Source: Bugula neritina (lineage: Eukaryota > Bryozoa > Gymnolaemata > Cheilostomatida > Bugulidae). Taken from it: a stretch of 64,000 nucleotides of DNA. Made by a program: the position numbers and the translations under genes. Shown here one piece after another: positions 36,114 to 49,800 of the stretch; within the stretch, counting starts at the first letter, position 1, and every line of letters starts with the position of its first letter. The stretch is taken from assembly GCA_964035545.1 (NCBI GenBank), contig OZ037766.1:7759722-7823721 (forward strand), in the 5' to 3' direction. Below the pieces are notes generated by a model. That model did no database searches. It worked only from the letters and a program-made list of their open reading frames with translations, and was not told where the DNA came from.

Positions 36114-39100
36114 CTATGCCCATGATGATTGGGATGAAAACTCACACTGTGAAAGTGGATTTTGGCAGTTGCTTTGGGGTACAGAATTGGCTGGCCAATG
36201 ATAGTTAGATGGGGCTAACTCTGCGGGCCTGTTGTAGCCATTCTCACATCTCGTGTATCTATACTGGTGGGTTGTGTTAGAGGAACAATATGAGGGAGAC
36301 AAAGAGGGTTCTGGCTTGCAGATGGTAACTGTTTCGTAACTGGAAATAGCCTGAGAACTATAAGCCTGGAGAGGAGCTGCAGAGGGTAGTCTAGGACACT
36401 GTGGCTGTTGTGGTGCCAAATGTAGAACCTGGTCATAACCAGATAGCTGCTGGTGCAGATGTGATAAGAGTCTGACGTGCATTGGGTGAGCAGGTCCAAC
36501 GCCTTCACTGTGTATAAGAAAGTTAGCCATCTCATGCATGCACTCTCTATAGCCTATGCTCCTGTAGTCTATAGCAAGACTTTGAGGGTTTGTGCTTTCT
36601 GAAACAAAATTAAAACAATTTATCGTTTCTAAAGTTTAGGTAAAAATGGCTGGAAAAACATTTAACCTGTATGTAACATTCAGTATTAAACATTAATTAA
36701 AGGAAGATTTACTTTATTATAATGTTGTGACACCACCAAAATTATGGGAAGCTTCAGTCGAGAAATATTATATAAAAGTATTGTAGATGTCAAAAAGAAA
36801 CAAAATGAAAATTTAAATAGTCTAAAAGCCACTAAAATTTGCAGCACAAGTATTATAATATATTATTGTTATTATGTATGCATGTCTTATGTTGTGAACT
36901 CACCAACTTGAGCAGTTAATGCTTTTATGTGATCTACAGCTAAAGACAGCACCTCAGATTTTTCTAGCTTTGAAGAAGCCTGAAACATATTATAATACAA
37001 TAAATAAATAAATAAAAATGGTTTAATGATTGAAGGCTACCAAGTTTATAAAGCATCAGGACTGGACTAAACATGGACAACTAAACCTAAACATTATAAT
37101 AATGGAATATTTAAACAAACATGTTTATCTTTATTAAACAGCATTTAGAGGGTGTAGATGAACACAACATACTAAATGCAATACCCCATCATTGTCCAAG
37201 AGCAAACAATATAAAACTTACAACAAGTAGATTTCGAGTGCCATTGAGCAACCTGTTTAAATCTGGCGGTTAGATTGTAGAAATGACTAATCAATAGCCT
37301 TAAATTTAAGTTCTTTCATCTGTTTACTATATGATTTTTCATAAGATTTTCATATTTTAAGGAGCACAGCTTATATTGTGAAGCATACCAGGTATGATAC
37401 TCAACAAATATAAGCATCAAGTCAGTGTTTGAATTTGAGATATTCAAGTGGACGATTAAATTTACTCAAACACTACACTTAAGAATATCATATACCCATT
37501 TATCATCTCAATATCCTTATGAACTAATCGTTCATCACCGGCAAACAATACAGTATTTGTTAAAGACAAATTCGGTATTGTTAATTGCTAGATTAAACTA
37601 TAAAGCTACACTCAGGCTTAAAAGATGTTAATATGAATTCATTTTACATCTGCCTTCATTGTATATCTAGTTAATGATCATATCCATCTAATATCTTTTT
37701 CAATGACTTCAAATGGCCTATTTGTTTTTTGTCTATAATATCATAATAATGCACCATCTGCTGTTGTAATCAGAGCATCAACTTTAGTACAGGTTCTCTT
37801 CAAAAGATATAATATGTCAGAAAGCTATACTTTAAACAATCTGTAATATTTTATCTCTCTTTTATCTATCCTTTTGAAAAAGTCTCTCTCAAAAATGCTT
37901 TGATCTAAATTTCAACAGCACTAAACCTTTTCTTGAGCTTCAAGCATACAATTAGCATTATGCTGATACTGTGGTTAAGATGCTTAGTACTTATTCAACT
38001 AATGTCAATGACTTTTCAACACTGTTAGGTGAAATTGATTTAAAACACCATTAAGGTGCTTCTAGCATGCATACAAGTTTATTTAATATATCACTATTAA
38101 TAAACCTCCCAAAAAATTCTTTTCATTTACCTTTTATTAAACACAGTATTTATATTTCTTCAGCTTAGCTATTTGTTGAATAACTATGCATTATAGTGCA
38201 AACATAATATTATATAATACAAGTGTAGATAACTGCTGCTATACCTGTCTCTCGTGAGCTGTGGGAATCAAATTTTTTAGGTCATTCAAACTTCGGTTAA
38301 TCCTGTCTCTACGCCGCTTTTCTATCAACTGCATCACAAAAATTAAACATGTCTATAATATGAATAAATATATATACAAAACACAACATATAATACATAT
38401 AATAAATACATATAATAAGTACATATAATAAGTACACGGATAATTTATTAATTATTGATTTAGTTGCCAACAGCATGCTGGAATGTACTCACATATTATA
38501 TCTCGTACCTACAGTGTTGACTTTTCACACAATACTGAGATAAATGCTACTATGTTGCATGTAAATAGAATACTACAATATTATATACTTTGAAGTGTAA
38601 TTTATATATTTTCATTTGTATTATTTCTGTTGCTAGAGTTCTAAAAGTTTATTTTTCAACATCCAACGTATTACCATGAAGTATGAAATAGTTCGACCTA
38701 TTTTAATCACCCATCATGCATAAGATAACATTTTATGGCTACCAGCTTGCAAGACTGCAGCTGTCTAGGTAAGACAAGTAAAAAAATAAGATAAGCTTCA
38801 AAATGGCTTACCCCACGTCTTCGTTTTCTGGCCATAGTAAAACATCCAGAGTCCCCACTTACAGAGCCCTGTGACAACGGTGAGCTGCAATGATATATGT
38901 AATATCATGTCTAACCAAATTAATTCAAATTTAAATGAAATAAAATATAATTTATATAAATAGACTGATAAATTATGTAACACATAAAAGTGTAAATAAT
39001 GGAGTTTTGGAGAGTTTAATGTTCATCTGTAATATAAGAATCCCACCTTCTGAAGCAAGAAGTGTAAATCCAGTTTTATATATGTATAAAAGGACCTCTT

Positions 39101-39365
39101 TTTTATAAGCCTCTATGTTACAGGATATATAGTATAATTTATTAACATTTCTTTCAAAAAAATTAAGCTTGAAAGTATTAGAAAAGCTACTGCATTATCA
39201 AAACGACACAGTATTTTAAAGAAAAGATACTGGTGTGTGCTGAGGTGTCTATCGTTGTATCCTACAAAATGGGCAAACCCTACATTACCTGCATTGATCC
39301 TCCTGTTCACAATCACTGTCTGTCTCAGAGCAGAGTCTGCGTTTCAAACTGCTATTCTCCACCAT
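36114..39365 (-). CDS. HEY: HEY-family bHLH-Orange transcriptional repressor
   Basis: Five exons, 39365-39289, 38884-38812, 38328-38245, 36979-36904 and 36598-36114, join in phase and encode 264 aa. The basic region reads RKRRRG/LIEKRRRDRIN with the glycine typical of HEY, where HES proteins have proline. Helix 1 (SLNDLKNLIP), loop, and helix 2 (SSKLEKSEVLSLAVDHIKAL) follow. The last exon starts with an Orange domain (DYRSIGYRECMHEMANFLIH, then HVRLLSHLHQQL). The C-terminal 100 residues are Ser/Pro/Gln/Tyr-rich. HEY proteins are Notch targets that dimerise and repress through E-box or N-box sites in the nucleus. The vertebrate C-terminal YRPW motif is not present; NYHWPA is the nearest. Intron positions within the bHLH resemble those of the family. 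It is shorter than vertebrate HEY (about 300-340 aa). Confidence 0.93.
38384..38440. repeat. Short tandem repeat in HEY intron 2
   Basis: Several units of ACATATAATAAGT and close variants. Confidence 0.6.
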
Positions 39366-39486
39366 TATTTATTCAAAATATAGTTATCACGGATTATAAG
39401 AGACAAATAATATGCTGGTCAGCTTTAACCACTAACAGCTACTGTGTACTTGAAGTGTGACTAACGTCAACCTACACTGTGTGCCG

Positions 39487-39530
39487 TTTTATATAAACCA
39501 AAATAATTAATAATAATGAAACCGATTGGT
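39487..39530 (-). promoter_or_regulatory. HEY core promoter (TATA and CCAAT boxes)
   Basis: On the minus strand TTATATAAAA (39496-39487) lies about 120 bases before the ATG. An ATTGGT at about 39525-39530 reads ACCAAT on that strand some 30 bases further upstream. A GC-box-like CACGCCCAC lies at about 39577. Confidence 0.5.
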
Positions 39531-39539
39531 ATTGTTCAT

Positions 39540-42500
39540 TGATCGCGTTTACAACCCTGAAAGTGATGGGTTAGACACGCCCACAGCTACTGTATATCTA
39601 GTTCAATAGCCGTGTAAATCAAGGTGCTTATAATGAACGGGTGGAAGCTAATAAATAATTAACAGATATTTCTAAGCATTGGCTCTTGAGATTGTTATAT
39701 GTATAATTGCAATGTTTGTTATCAATTTATACAGATATTTCATATTCATCAGAATTCAATTTTGGTAATTGATAGATTGATTTTAAAAAGAAAAAATATT
39801 ATGCAACACCCAAACCAAACTGTATATTTTCCTCAATTGCAGCATCATTTGTAATTTCCTGAAAGCTTAAATGGAATATAAATTAACTTAACTTTAATAT
39901 GATGCCTACTTTAAAACAATAATTGCAGCTTACTTACTATATTAGGGTCATAACCGGCCTAGAATCTATTTTGTTTTGCGGTTGAAATAAAAACCCCAAG
40001 AACTGTATTTGATTTACAACTAGAAATTTTTTCAAAAGTTGAAATTTAAAAAGTACTAATATGAAAATGAATAGTCATTAGCTGTGAAGTGATCAGCGAA
40101 CTAATTTATTTTTGGAATATAAATATTTAAATGCTGAGACCACCTTTGATAATTACACAGAGTGAAATCTATTTAGAAGAAATTTAACATTAAACCATTG
40201 AAGAAAAAGAATAAGGGGTAACCATAGACAAGCAATAGGGACAAGGTAATAGTAAGTCATTAAATTCCTGAAGCTGACGACAACGGCTATAGATAAAAGT
40301 ATGTTAATACCTTTACTTTGGATGATGTTAGCTCAGTTTATATTTGTATCCTAACCTTAATAAAGGTAGATACAAAGAGTTGTCTAAATTTTACAGTGGA
40401 AAGGGAGTGCCAAAGTCATTATCATCAATAAACTAGGTGGTTAATGAGCATGATTAATACTTCTGTATAGCATTACAACTGAGACATAATTTCTTTTTTA
40501 TTCTGTCATAAAGATTGTATGAGAACAGTCAGTGCCCATGATGTTTACAATTAATAAAACACTGTCCACAATGTATTGGCAAATTACCCACAAGCTTTTG
40601 AACACTAAGATTTTATTGCCATCAACAGAAAAGCTTTCAAAAATATCCAACGCAAGTATTACAAAGCCTTTACCCAACCAACAACAAAGTTGCGATTTAG
40701 TTGAAGTAGCTAAAAGAAACTAGTGGTTTTTTATTATTTAAGAAGATCAAACCCAGTACAATAAACAATATAATTGACCATGTCTAACTGAAAATACTTC
40801 AAAGTTTTGAGATAATATGCTTTTCAGTACTAGGTTTTCCAAGTAAATCAGACAATTAAGCGTGTACATACATCATGATGATAGAAGATTAAGCATATAT
40901 AGCAAATATTCTATAACTGTGTAAAGCAGGTGCTGTCCTCAGACAAAAGTGACAGTCTGTGACAGGTTGAAATGGCATGGCACCCATAAGTGTAATCCTT
41001 ATATGCAATATAACCTTTTTCAATTGCTAAATCTGCAATACAACTACTGCCAAACACATCAACCTAACATTTTGACCTAGCAAAAATGTTCCCAAAAATC
41101 ATTTCCATTAGTACATTCATGCATATAAATTAGAAGTATGCATTTACAAGTATAATTATAGGTGGTATAATGTATCATTGACTTTCACACCAGAAAAAGC
41201 ATCTTCTCTATTATTGGGCAAGGTATAAATAGATGCAAAAATATAAAAATAACCTTTTATGAATAATTAAACTATGCATATATTTTGCAAGTATAGCCTA
41301 TATTTATAGTATTATTTCACTTTAGTGCTAGTACCCAGACAAAAAATAACTCCACAGTTCAGTAGCTTTGCTTTCCACACACTTCAGACGATGTATTTGC
41401 ATTGCAATGTACAACATAAGGTAATGTGTCTGCATCTGTTTTAGTGACACTAATATATTGGTGAGCAAACACAATATTGAGAGCAACATTTCAACTGTAT
41501 TGTATATTACAGGTGTGGCCCCAAGTGACTTCGTGTCATCAACTACATTAGTTTTGAAAACTGTCAGACTACACCTTCATCAGATCAATAAAATAACATT
41601 CAATAACCTAAAATGACAAAAAACTGTCAACATTTTCACACCTGGAATCTGTGTTTACCTACATCCCTGGAGAGAAATTATTATAACTCCTTACTCGGGT
41701 AATATTGTATTTTCATGCTGCACTTTCACAAAAATGAAATTATAAATTGGACTAAGCTTTCTTGTTTAAAGAGCAAAAGGGTCAGCCATGTAACACACAC
41801 AGCTTTATACATTAAAGTTATGCTCAAGGATAATTACATGATTTTACAACCTTAGCTAACGAAATTTTAGAAATCAACAATTTTAATTTTGTAGATGAAC
41901 ATTCACTTACAATTTTTACGAACAATTTTAGCTATTTTATTAAAGCAACAAATTTTGTTGCTTTTTACAATAAAATTAGCATTGAAAGCAGTACACATAC
42001 AATCGTGATGAGCAAGCTGTAATACAAAAAAGCATTTTCTTTTTGTAATTTCCACTTTACTAAAAGTGAACATTTGAACTTGGCAACAAACAACAGCTAA
42101 ACTGGTAACAGAAAAATTGCAACAAAATTCTCTTCATCAACAGTAACAATATAAGTAGTGGCAGCACCAGTCATGGAACATCCATATAGGTCAGGACATT
42201 GAGTCATATCAGGTTATCATTACCTTGTAACAAGAAATTTGATCAAACATCCTCCAAGCAATTGTAGACAAGTCTATGTGCAAACAGAATACCTTATTGA
42301 TTCAAGTCTGGAATATTAGTAAACAATTATAGATAAACATTATAATTACAACTAATTACTGTTGCTGCAAATAATAGACAGTATAAACCATAGGCATGAG
42401 TGTAGCATTTGAATAATGTTGATGATCAGCCACAACTAATTTAATATTAATATCTATGTATATCTCTAATAATTATTAATAGCTTAAGCTCTTTTAAGAA

Positions 42501-43858
42501 TAAAGAAAGAGATGACAATGCAAATACATAGAATTCTCACGGTATGTGGCATCCATTCAATAACTGTTTATTACATGCAAACAATTTTCAAAACAAAGAT
42601 AGTGCAATCTCTTTTAGATATTAGAAGCAACAATTTCTCGTTAAGTTTCATGAAACCCAGCATATTATAAATTATCAGTTTAATGACAAAACCAGTTTTA
42701 TAGAGTTATGGCTACATAAAGCTATTAGTTCTGATCCTTAAATTTTCCACAATATTAAATGAAGAATAAATATATAAACACAAAGGTGGGAAAGTTACAA
42801 TTGAAGTCATAAAAAATCTTATAAGACCACACACAGTGAAATATTCTATTGACAGTATTGAGAGGTATGAAGCAAGTTTAACCTTCTATCAGGTTACCTA
42901 TTAGTCTCAAGTACCGCTACATCTTTGTATTTATGTAGTTAATATCTTATGTGTAAACTCTACATCTCCACCAGCAAGACAAATCTAACAAATTCCATTT
43001 AAAAACTTTCTGATTCACACTTTAAAAAGCAGCAATTTGCTACAGCTGATTTGTTCTAATGAAGACATATAAACGTTATGTTTTGCAAATAGAACATTTT
43101 TTACCACCCAACTATGATCAGTGTAATAAGTATGGAAGGGAACTGAGAAACTAAGGTAATAGACAGTTAGCACCATGGTCTGCTTTAAAATATGTACAAT
43201 AAAAAAATTTAATTTTCCTGGTCCAATTACCAGGCATTTTATCAACTGACTTGCAACCAAAAAGCAGCAGGAAAAAGTTGCTAATGTAAATCTCTACCAT
43301 TGACCATCCTTGATTAATAATTCATATAAATATGCAATTTATTGAATGTGACAGTAGGTGTAATGTGACAAATCAAAAAGCTTGTTCTGTGTCATTAAAC
43401 ATGCAATCATTCAACACTCTCAAGTGGAGTATTCCAATAAAGAAATGAAATTAAACTTGGCAAATGGCCATTGCACTCAAGTTAGTAAAGGAAATATGAC
43501 TATTTGAGTTGTACTGTCCATTCAAATAAAATAGGGAAAGATAATCATTACAATCTCTGTTTTCACATCTTTTCGAGAGTGTAGCCAAAATTAGCAAGAT
43601 CGAATGGAATGTTAGAAATTACTGTGTATTTGAAAATTGACTAGATAACCATAAATAAAATAATGCTATATTTACATTATTGAATTTGTAACATGATAGG
43701 CTGCTCAATTAACTCCGTTAATGTAAGACATGTACATCTAATTTATAAAAAAAGTCAAGTTTTTATTACAAAATATCAAAACTTGTTCAAATTCTAAATA
43801 ACTCCGTGCGTGCGTATTCACAGTCACAAAAAGAAAGTCTACGAAAACTCTAAAGCTC
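39540..43858. other. Gene-poor interval between HEY and GPR89
   Basis: AT-rich. It should include distal HEY regulatory DNA and the GPR89 3' UTR next to 43858. No gene recognised on either strand. Confidence 0.5.
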
Positions 43859-46800
43859 TCAGGAATACGAACTTTCGGGAGCTGACTTGTGAGCAATAGA
43901 CAGGAAGAAGATGCTAGACAAAGCTGAGATTAAGAAGATAACGTCAAACCATCTGTGATAGAAACTGAACTGTAGCTCCCCCAGTACTTCTGTTATTATA
44001 GTTCTGCAAAATATGTATACGTAGTTACTGCTTAATACTGTATTAGATTTGCAATATATCTATATATAATATACTACTATACAGTCTACACTACTGTGTA
44101 CTTTAAAGCTGGTTAAATCATACATTTGCCACATTGTTAAAAGAATTTATCCCAGTGACTCTAAAATCTTGGATGATGTAAAATGTAATAAATGTTGATA
44201 TTTCATAATATGTGGTAACTGGTGTAGCAAAGATGCTGAAAAAAACTGCATTACAGTACTTATACTTTTTGATGAGAATATGTTGAAATGTTTGTAACAT
44301 TTCCTTTGCGTCACGCCATGTCTTTACCATAGCCTAAGTTTTCCAAGATAGCACAAGAGAATGTTCTGCCAAACAAACACTCATGTTTTTTTAGCTAAGG
44401 CTGCTTTGTTACATTATGTATCACAATTCAGTATAGGAGTAAAAAATTGTAAACAATATATGCCTTAAATTTCTTCAATATTATCATAATTATATAATAT
44501 TATTATAATTATATAATATTATTATAATGCCTATCTGGACCATTAATGGCCTTTGCCCCTTCACAGCTATATTACATATCATCAACTAGTTTATACTTAA
44601 AGTGAGACAATATTTCAGAAATAATTACCTATATTTTAATGGCATATTCATTCTCATCAGCAATACCGAAGACACGAAATACATGCCCTACAACAAAATT
44701 AATACATAACAATTGCCACAAATATGATCTTCAGAAACAGCAAACACAAACAAGTTATAAATCCAAAAAATTGGTAAGAAAAGTTTCCGACATTTAAGTA
44801 TGACCAAAACCATACAGACTAAAGAGACATGGTATATAATAATATTTACCATTAATTGCGCCAGAGCTAACACTATGATATTTGAAGATCGGGTGCTAGC
44901 CAAAGCATAGAAAAACTGCAAAAGGAAACATAGTTATAGCTTATAGATAACATAACATCTTAAAAAACATATCTTTAGTGACTTCCAAGTTCAAGGCCCA
45001 GTCAATCTATCCCATAAACAAATCCAACCCTAGTGATAATTCACTAAACAATGTTTTAGCAAAAAAAACAAGAAAAGGTAATAAATAGAATGGCTGAATA
45101 TTTTCATTAAAATTGTTAAAAAATTGCATGCGAACACTTTTATTTTACTACTTTCTTGCATCAAGATAAATAATTTGTGATGGAAGAGCACTTGCTCTAT
45201 TTCAATAATGAGTATATGCAATAACCAACAATGCAATAATGTCATATTGCTGACATAACCAGAGAGGGAAACCCCAGTAGATTTGTGAATACTTTCAGCA
45301 GACAATGTGCTAATTTGAAGAAACACAAAACTAATTTAACAGCAGATACACCTTGAAATCTATGGAGCATTTTAACTTGCATGTCTTGTGTGTGTATGTG
45401 CCAGAGTCAATCAATAACAGGTAAAAAATAATTGTAAATTATGGTAATTTATGCACCATTGATTGCAAGTTTTTGAAAACAAAAAGCTGGTTTAATACGA
45501 TTCATTGACTGATATAACTTGCTAGATCGGATTACAAAGCCACATTGATTAATGGTTGAACTCAACATTGAAAAATGTGATACAGAAAGTTTACTTTCAT
45601 AATTTATCACCATTACCTACATGTAAATGCTGTCAGATTCAATTTGTAAATTCTATAAATTAAAACCCCAAATGGTTTGATAAAAAGTTGGGCCTTGACA
45701 GTTTTCACTGATCAAACGACATACAATTAGCAACATTAAATTCCTGCATAATATGACTACTTGATACACCATAAAATAATAACACACACAATTACAACCT
45801 CTCAATTGTAATGCACATGGTTGAAATTGATTTAAAAATCAAAGGTATGCCTTAAATTTTTGTAAGAATATAAAAAAATATATTTAGACAAAAGCAGTAC
45901 CTAATCTGAATATATTATTATGCAATAGGTTGGCATATCAGAAAGGTATTTTTAAACCTCACTTGTGCTGTTAAAATACCGATCTCATACATATAAAGGG
46001 CAAAAGAGAGCATTCAACATAGCTGTGTGTGTATTTTTAGAAGTTAACCTGCATTACGCTGCCTTTTTTTACTGTAATTATGAAGATAAAAGCTCTTTGT
46101 GAATCAGACTACAGACCTTTGTAAGGGTGATGAGGAGTCCTCTAATAGAGGTGACCACCATAATGCCAATAAGCCAGAAAGAGATCTGCTGTGACCAGAA
46201 AACCACCTGCGCAGTGACCAACACAAATGCACTATTTATAACTTACATTCAACTTTTGAACTTTCCACTTTTAAATTAGTCACGCAACTTTCAATATTTA
46301 CACATTGTTGCGTTTAAAAAAGATATATATGAACAATGGTAAAATACAACCTTTATAACTATATGTGAAATTTAAAACGTTGATGGCAATGTTTTTACTC
46401 GTATAACAAGATTTAGATCTCACATGCTCAACATCGTGCATGTGCAAGTGTAACACATGGGAAATATGTCCTAGCACACGCACAATGCCCATGTATAACT
46501 TATACTTATTGTTTTTACACATGACTTTCTGAAATAACGACTCATTACGCAGAAATAGCTGTTATTAAATATGTGTAATTATAACTTAGTTGTATAAATG
46601 CACGTGTGTGTGAGTTAAACATGTGCAGCATAGGTACTTGGCATTGAGATATGCTATAAAGTACAGGTTAATGAATTATCACACAAATAAATATTTTCTC
46701 TTTTTTAAATTCAACAAATGTGAACCCTTAGCAGGTGTTTTGAATAATACTTACATCAAACTGTATAGCGAAATATTTGACAGCAATCTCGATACCTCTG

Positions 46801-49800
46801 GTAATAAGATCTGTCTTACCAACTCTATCGAATATTATGTTAATAGATGCCTAAAAAGATAATATTATGCATGTACTTTATTTTAACTATTTAAATTTAG
46901 TAAGATTTGTGATAAATGCTCTTACAGGTAACCTAATTAAAAAGTTCAGCCTATGCCGTGTAGTAAATGCACTCATTCTGTGAGAAGTACCAACAGTCTA
47001 ATTGCTTTGCTTATGACAATAGAAAAGGACCATCCTTGATTCTACTACGACACATTATGCAGTAAAATTGAGTAAATTACAAGTGTCAGAAATCAACCAG
47101 AGAATAGCATTGTAAAAAATATTCCTGTCACATCAATAAAAATCAAAACAAAACAAAAGCCCTGTAAAAGTATTATAGGCACGTTGATAAGATAAATAAT
47201 GTAAATACTAAAACAATAGTTACCATGAATATCTTGCCAATGCAATATATGGAGAAGAAATATCCCAGAAAATTAAAATATTTTCCTTTGAAAGTTTTTG
47301 AGAACCTTATCCGATCCTGTTCAATAAAATAATTATAATTAATAACAGCACTATTTGTAGTTGAGGAATAAACTTATAACATATACTCATATATAGTTGA
47401 CATGACACTGCAATGACTATAAAGTAGGAAAATAATAGCAACATCAATACTAAAATATTTGAAGTAATTTAGTGTATTTGTAATTGTACACTGGGTGTTA
47501 GAAAATAAATTTTTTAACCCTTTATATTTAAAAAATCTGAGACCTCATTGATCAGAGTTACAAATCTCCTGACTATCATTTACTAAAATATTCTTTGGCA
47601 GCAGGTCGCCTATTAACTATAATTACCTGGAAATGAAAATTGTACACAGAAAAACTTGACTATTCTTAAAAAACTGTTATATCAAGTCTGTTTAAGTTAT
47701 AGAAATCAAATTCTCTGTTCATACAGCAGACCGGTATTTCTGAATCATTGCCAAGTATTTCAAACGATTTAGATTGTTCATGTTCATATTCATCAACAGG
47801 TGAACATAAGAATTATTTAGGTTTGGCCAAGAAAATTCTTATCTTCGGGTAGACATTTCTTGATGCAAAAGTTTTAAAAAAAAGTATCAATACACAGTGA
47901 TTTGCTAAAATAAAATTATTACATACACTATTCGTGAAGAACCTATAGCAGAAAACATTGCAAGGGTGATAGCTACATCTACGTAAATTAGCAGCATAAA
48001 GAGAACATACTACAATTTGGCCTTTGTGTAGCTGTCTCTTGTAGTATATAAACTGTGCCTATGCGGCAGCACACCTACCTCAGTGTTTCTCAAATCAACC
48101 AACTCCAAAAATAACTGCCGGCTGACCTCCTCAGTAGCTTGCACATCCTGTTTGATTTGACTGATGGCTGAGAGGTGTGGTTAAAGGAGGGAGTATTAAA
48201 GAGAAAATATATGAGCACAGCCACGATAATAATTGCATATACCTGAGTTAAAGCCACAGCCATAATCTAATGAAACTCATGCCAACTTATAACAAATTGT
48301 ATGCAAATTATAATAATTTACATGTAAATTATGCCAAAGGTAAGGATACATGAACTGTTAGAAGATAATGGGTTGCTGAAATAACCCCAAAACCCTGGTT
48401 TATTGCTACCAGATAATTGTTCTCTCTCTGTCATAGCAATTCTAAAAATAGATGATAAAAAATATAAATGTATCTAAAAATAGATAATACGAAATACAAA
48501 TGTATTCTAAAAACATTTTGGAACTGAAAAATAAAAGATTAGGTAATTTTTCAGCAGGTAGTATTCCAAGTGAATACTTGAAAACACATTAACATTGCAA
48601 AATAAACAAAATCACAAAAAAGCTGTGATCTAGGGGTTAGAGAGTTTGCCTAGTAAACATGAAGTCTTGGGTTTGAGCCCAGACAAAGGCCAGTGGTGAT
48701 GTTAGGAAGAGCATCCAGTCATAATTGCTCCTGTGCCTCATCTAAATAAGTCTTTAGCCCGTTTCAACAAAAACTCTTTCCATCAGGGTCTTCTCACAGG
48801 AATAGTGACTACAAACTTCCGTGAGTTTTTTTATTTGATTGAAAAACAATTTTTAAAGCTAGATTAGCATTGCTAGTTTCTTGAATATAGAAAATTTTCA
48901 CAAATGTTTCTTGACTAACATATTTAGCAACCCTTGAAGTATATGCTGAAGTATATGCAGTATATGTATATTATATGAAGTATATGTATATTCAAGTATA
49001 TGCTTGAAGTGTTGTATCTTATTACATGAAATTATTATGAATATATTATGTAAAGAACATTTAAAATATTAAAACATTTATTAAATTAAGTGGTTGAATA
49101 AAACTATAGAGCTTATTTTAATGAACAATTTAAAAATGCTTCTCGTTGCTTTATTTGAGTTTTTTTGAAGAGAAACTGGAAATTTTCAAATGCAACATCA
49201 AAGCCTATGCATATACACTACAGATTTCAACCGTGCAATAACCAGCTTGGTAAGACAAGACAACTCTTCATGTACAATCAAAAATGTGTTTCGATCAAAT
49301 GAGTGAGAGCCAATAACACACCAGCATAGCACCTCTTTCATTTGTATCTATTATAAAATACGAAAATGAAACCAATTTGATTTGCCATTGAATGAATATG
49401 TGCTGCAGCTACAATAAGCGAATACTTATAGATTAAAGTTACCAAAATTGGTGGGTCTGCAAAAAAATTGTGTAAATTTGTATTTTAAATTTGTGACAGC
49501 AAGGCAGCTGATGTTATACTGTGAATGATTAGTGGAGTTATTGAAAACTTACTAATTCTGGGGCACGAAGTAAGATAATAAGGATACCATACCTCTTTTT
49601 CTTGAGTAATATTTGATCCATAGTTTGAAGTAGTCGTCTTTCTAAATCTTGAATGTCATTATCTGTAATACTTCTGCAATAAGCAAAGAAACATATAAAA
49701 ACAATTAAATATAATATATAATGTAAACAGTAAAAAATACAATTATCACACTATGGAATACAAGAGAAATTTCATCATCTGCAGGCGATCTACTATTACA

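Noticed and set aside
38798-38983. 61-codon frame over HEY exon 2
   Set aside because: Out of frame with the bHLH; the true frame encodes SPLSQGSVSGDSG and RKRRRG.
48640-48700. tRNA gene
   Set aside because: A- and B-box-like words are present but there is no cloverleaf; this is the head of a SINE.
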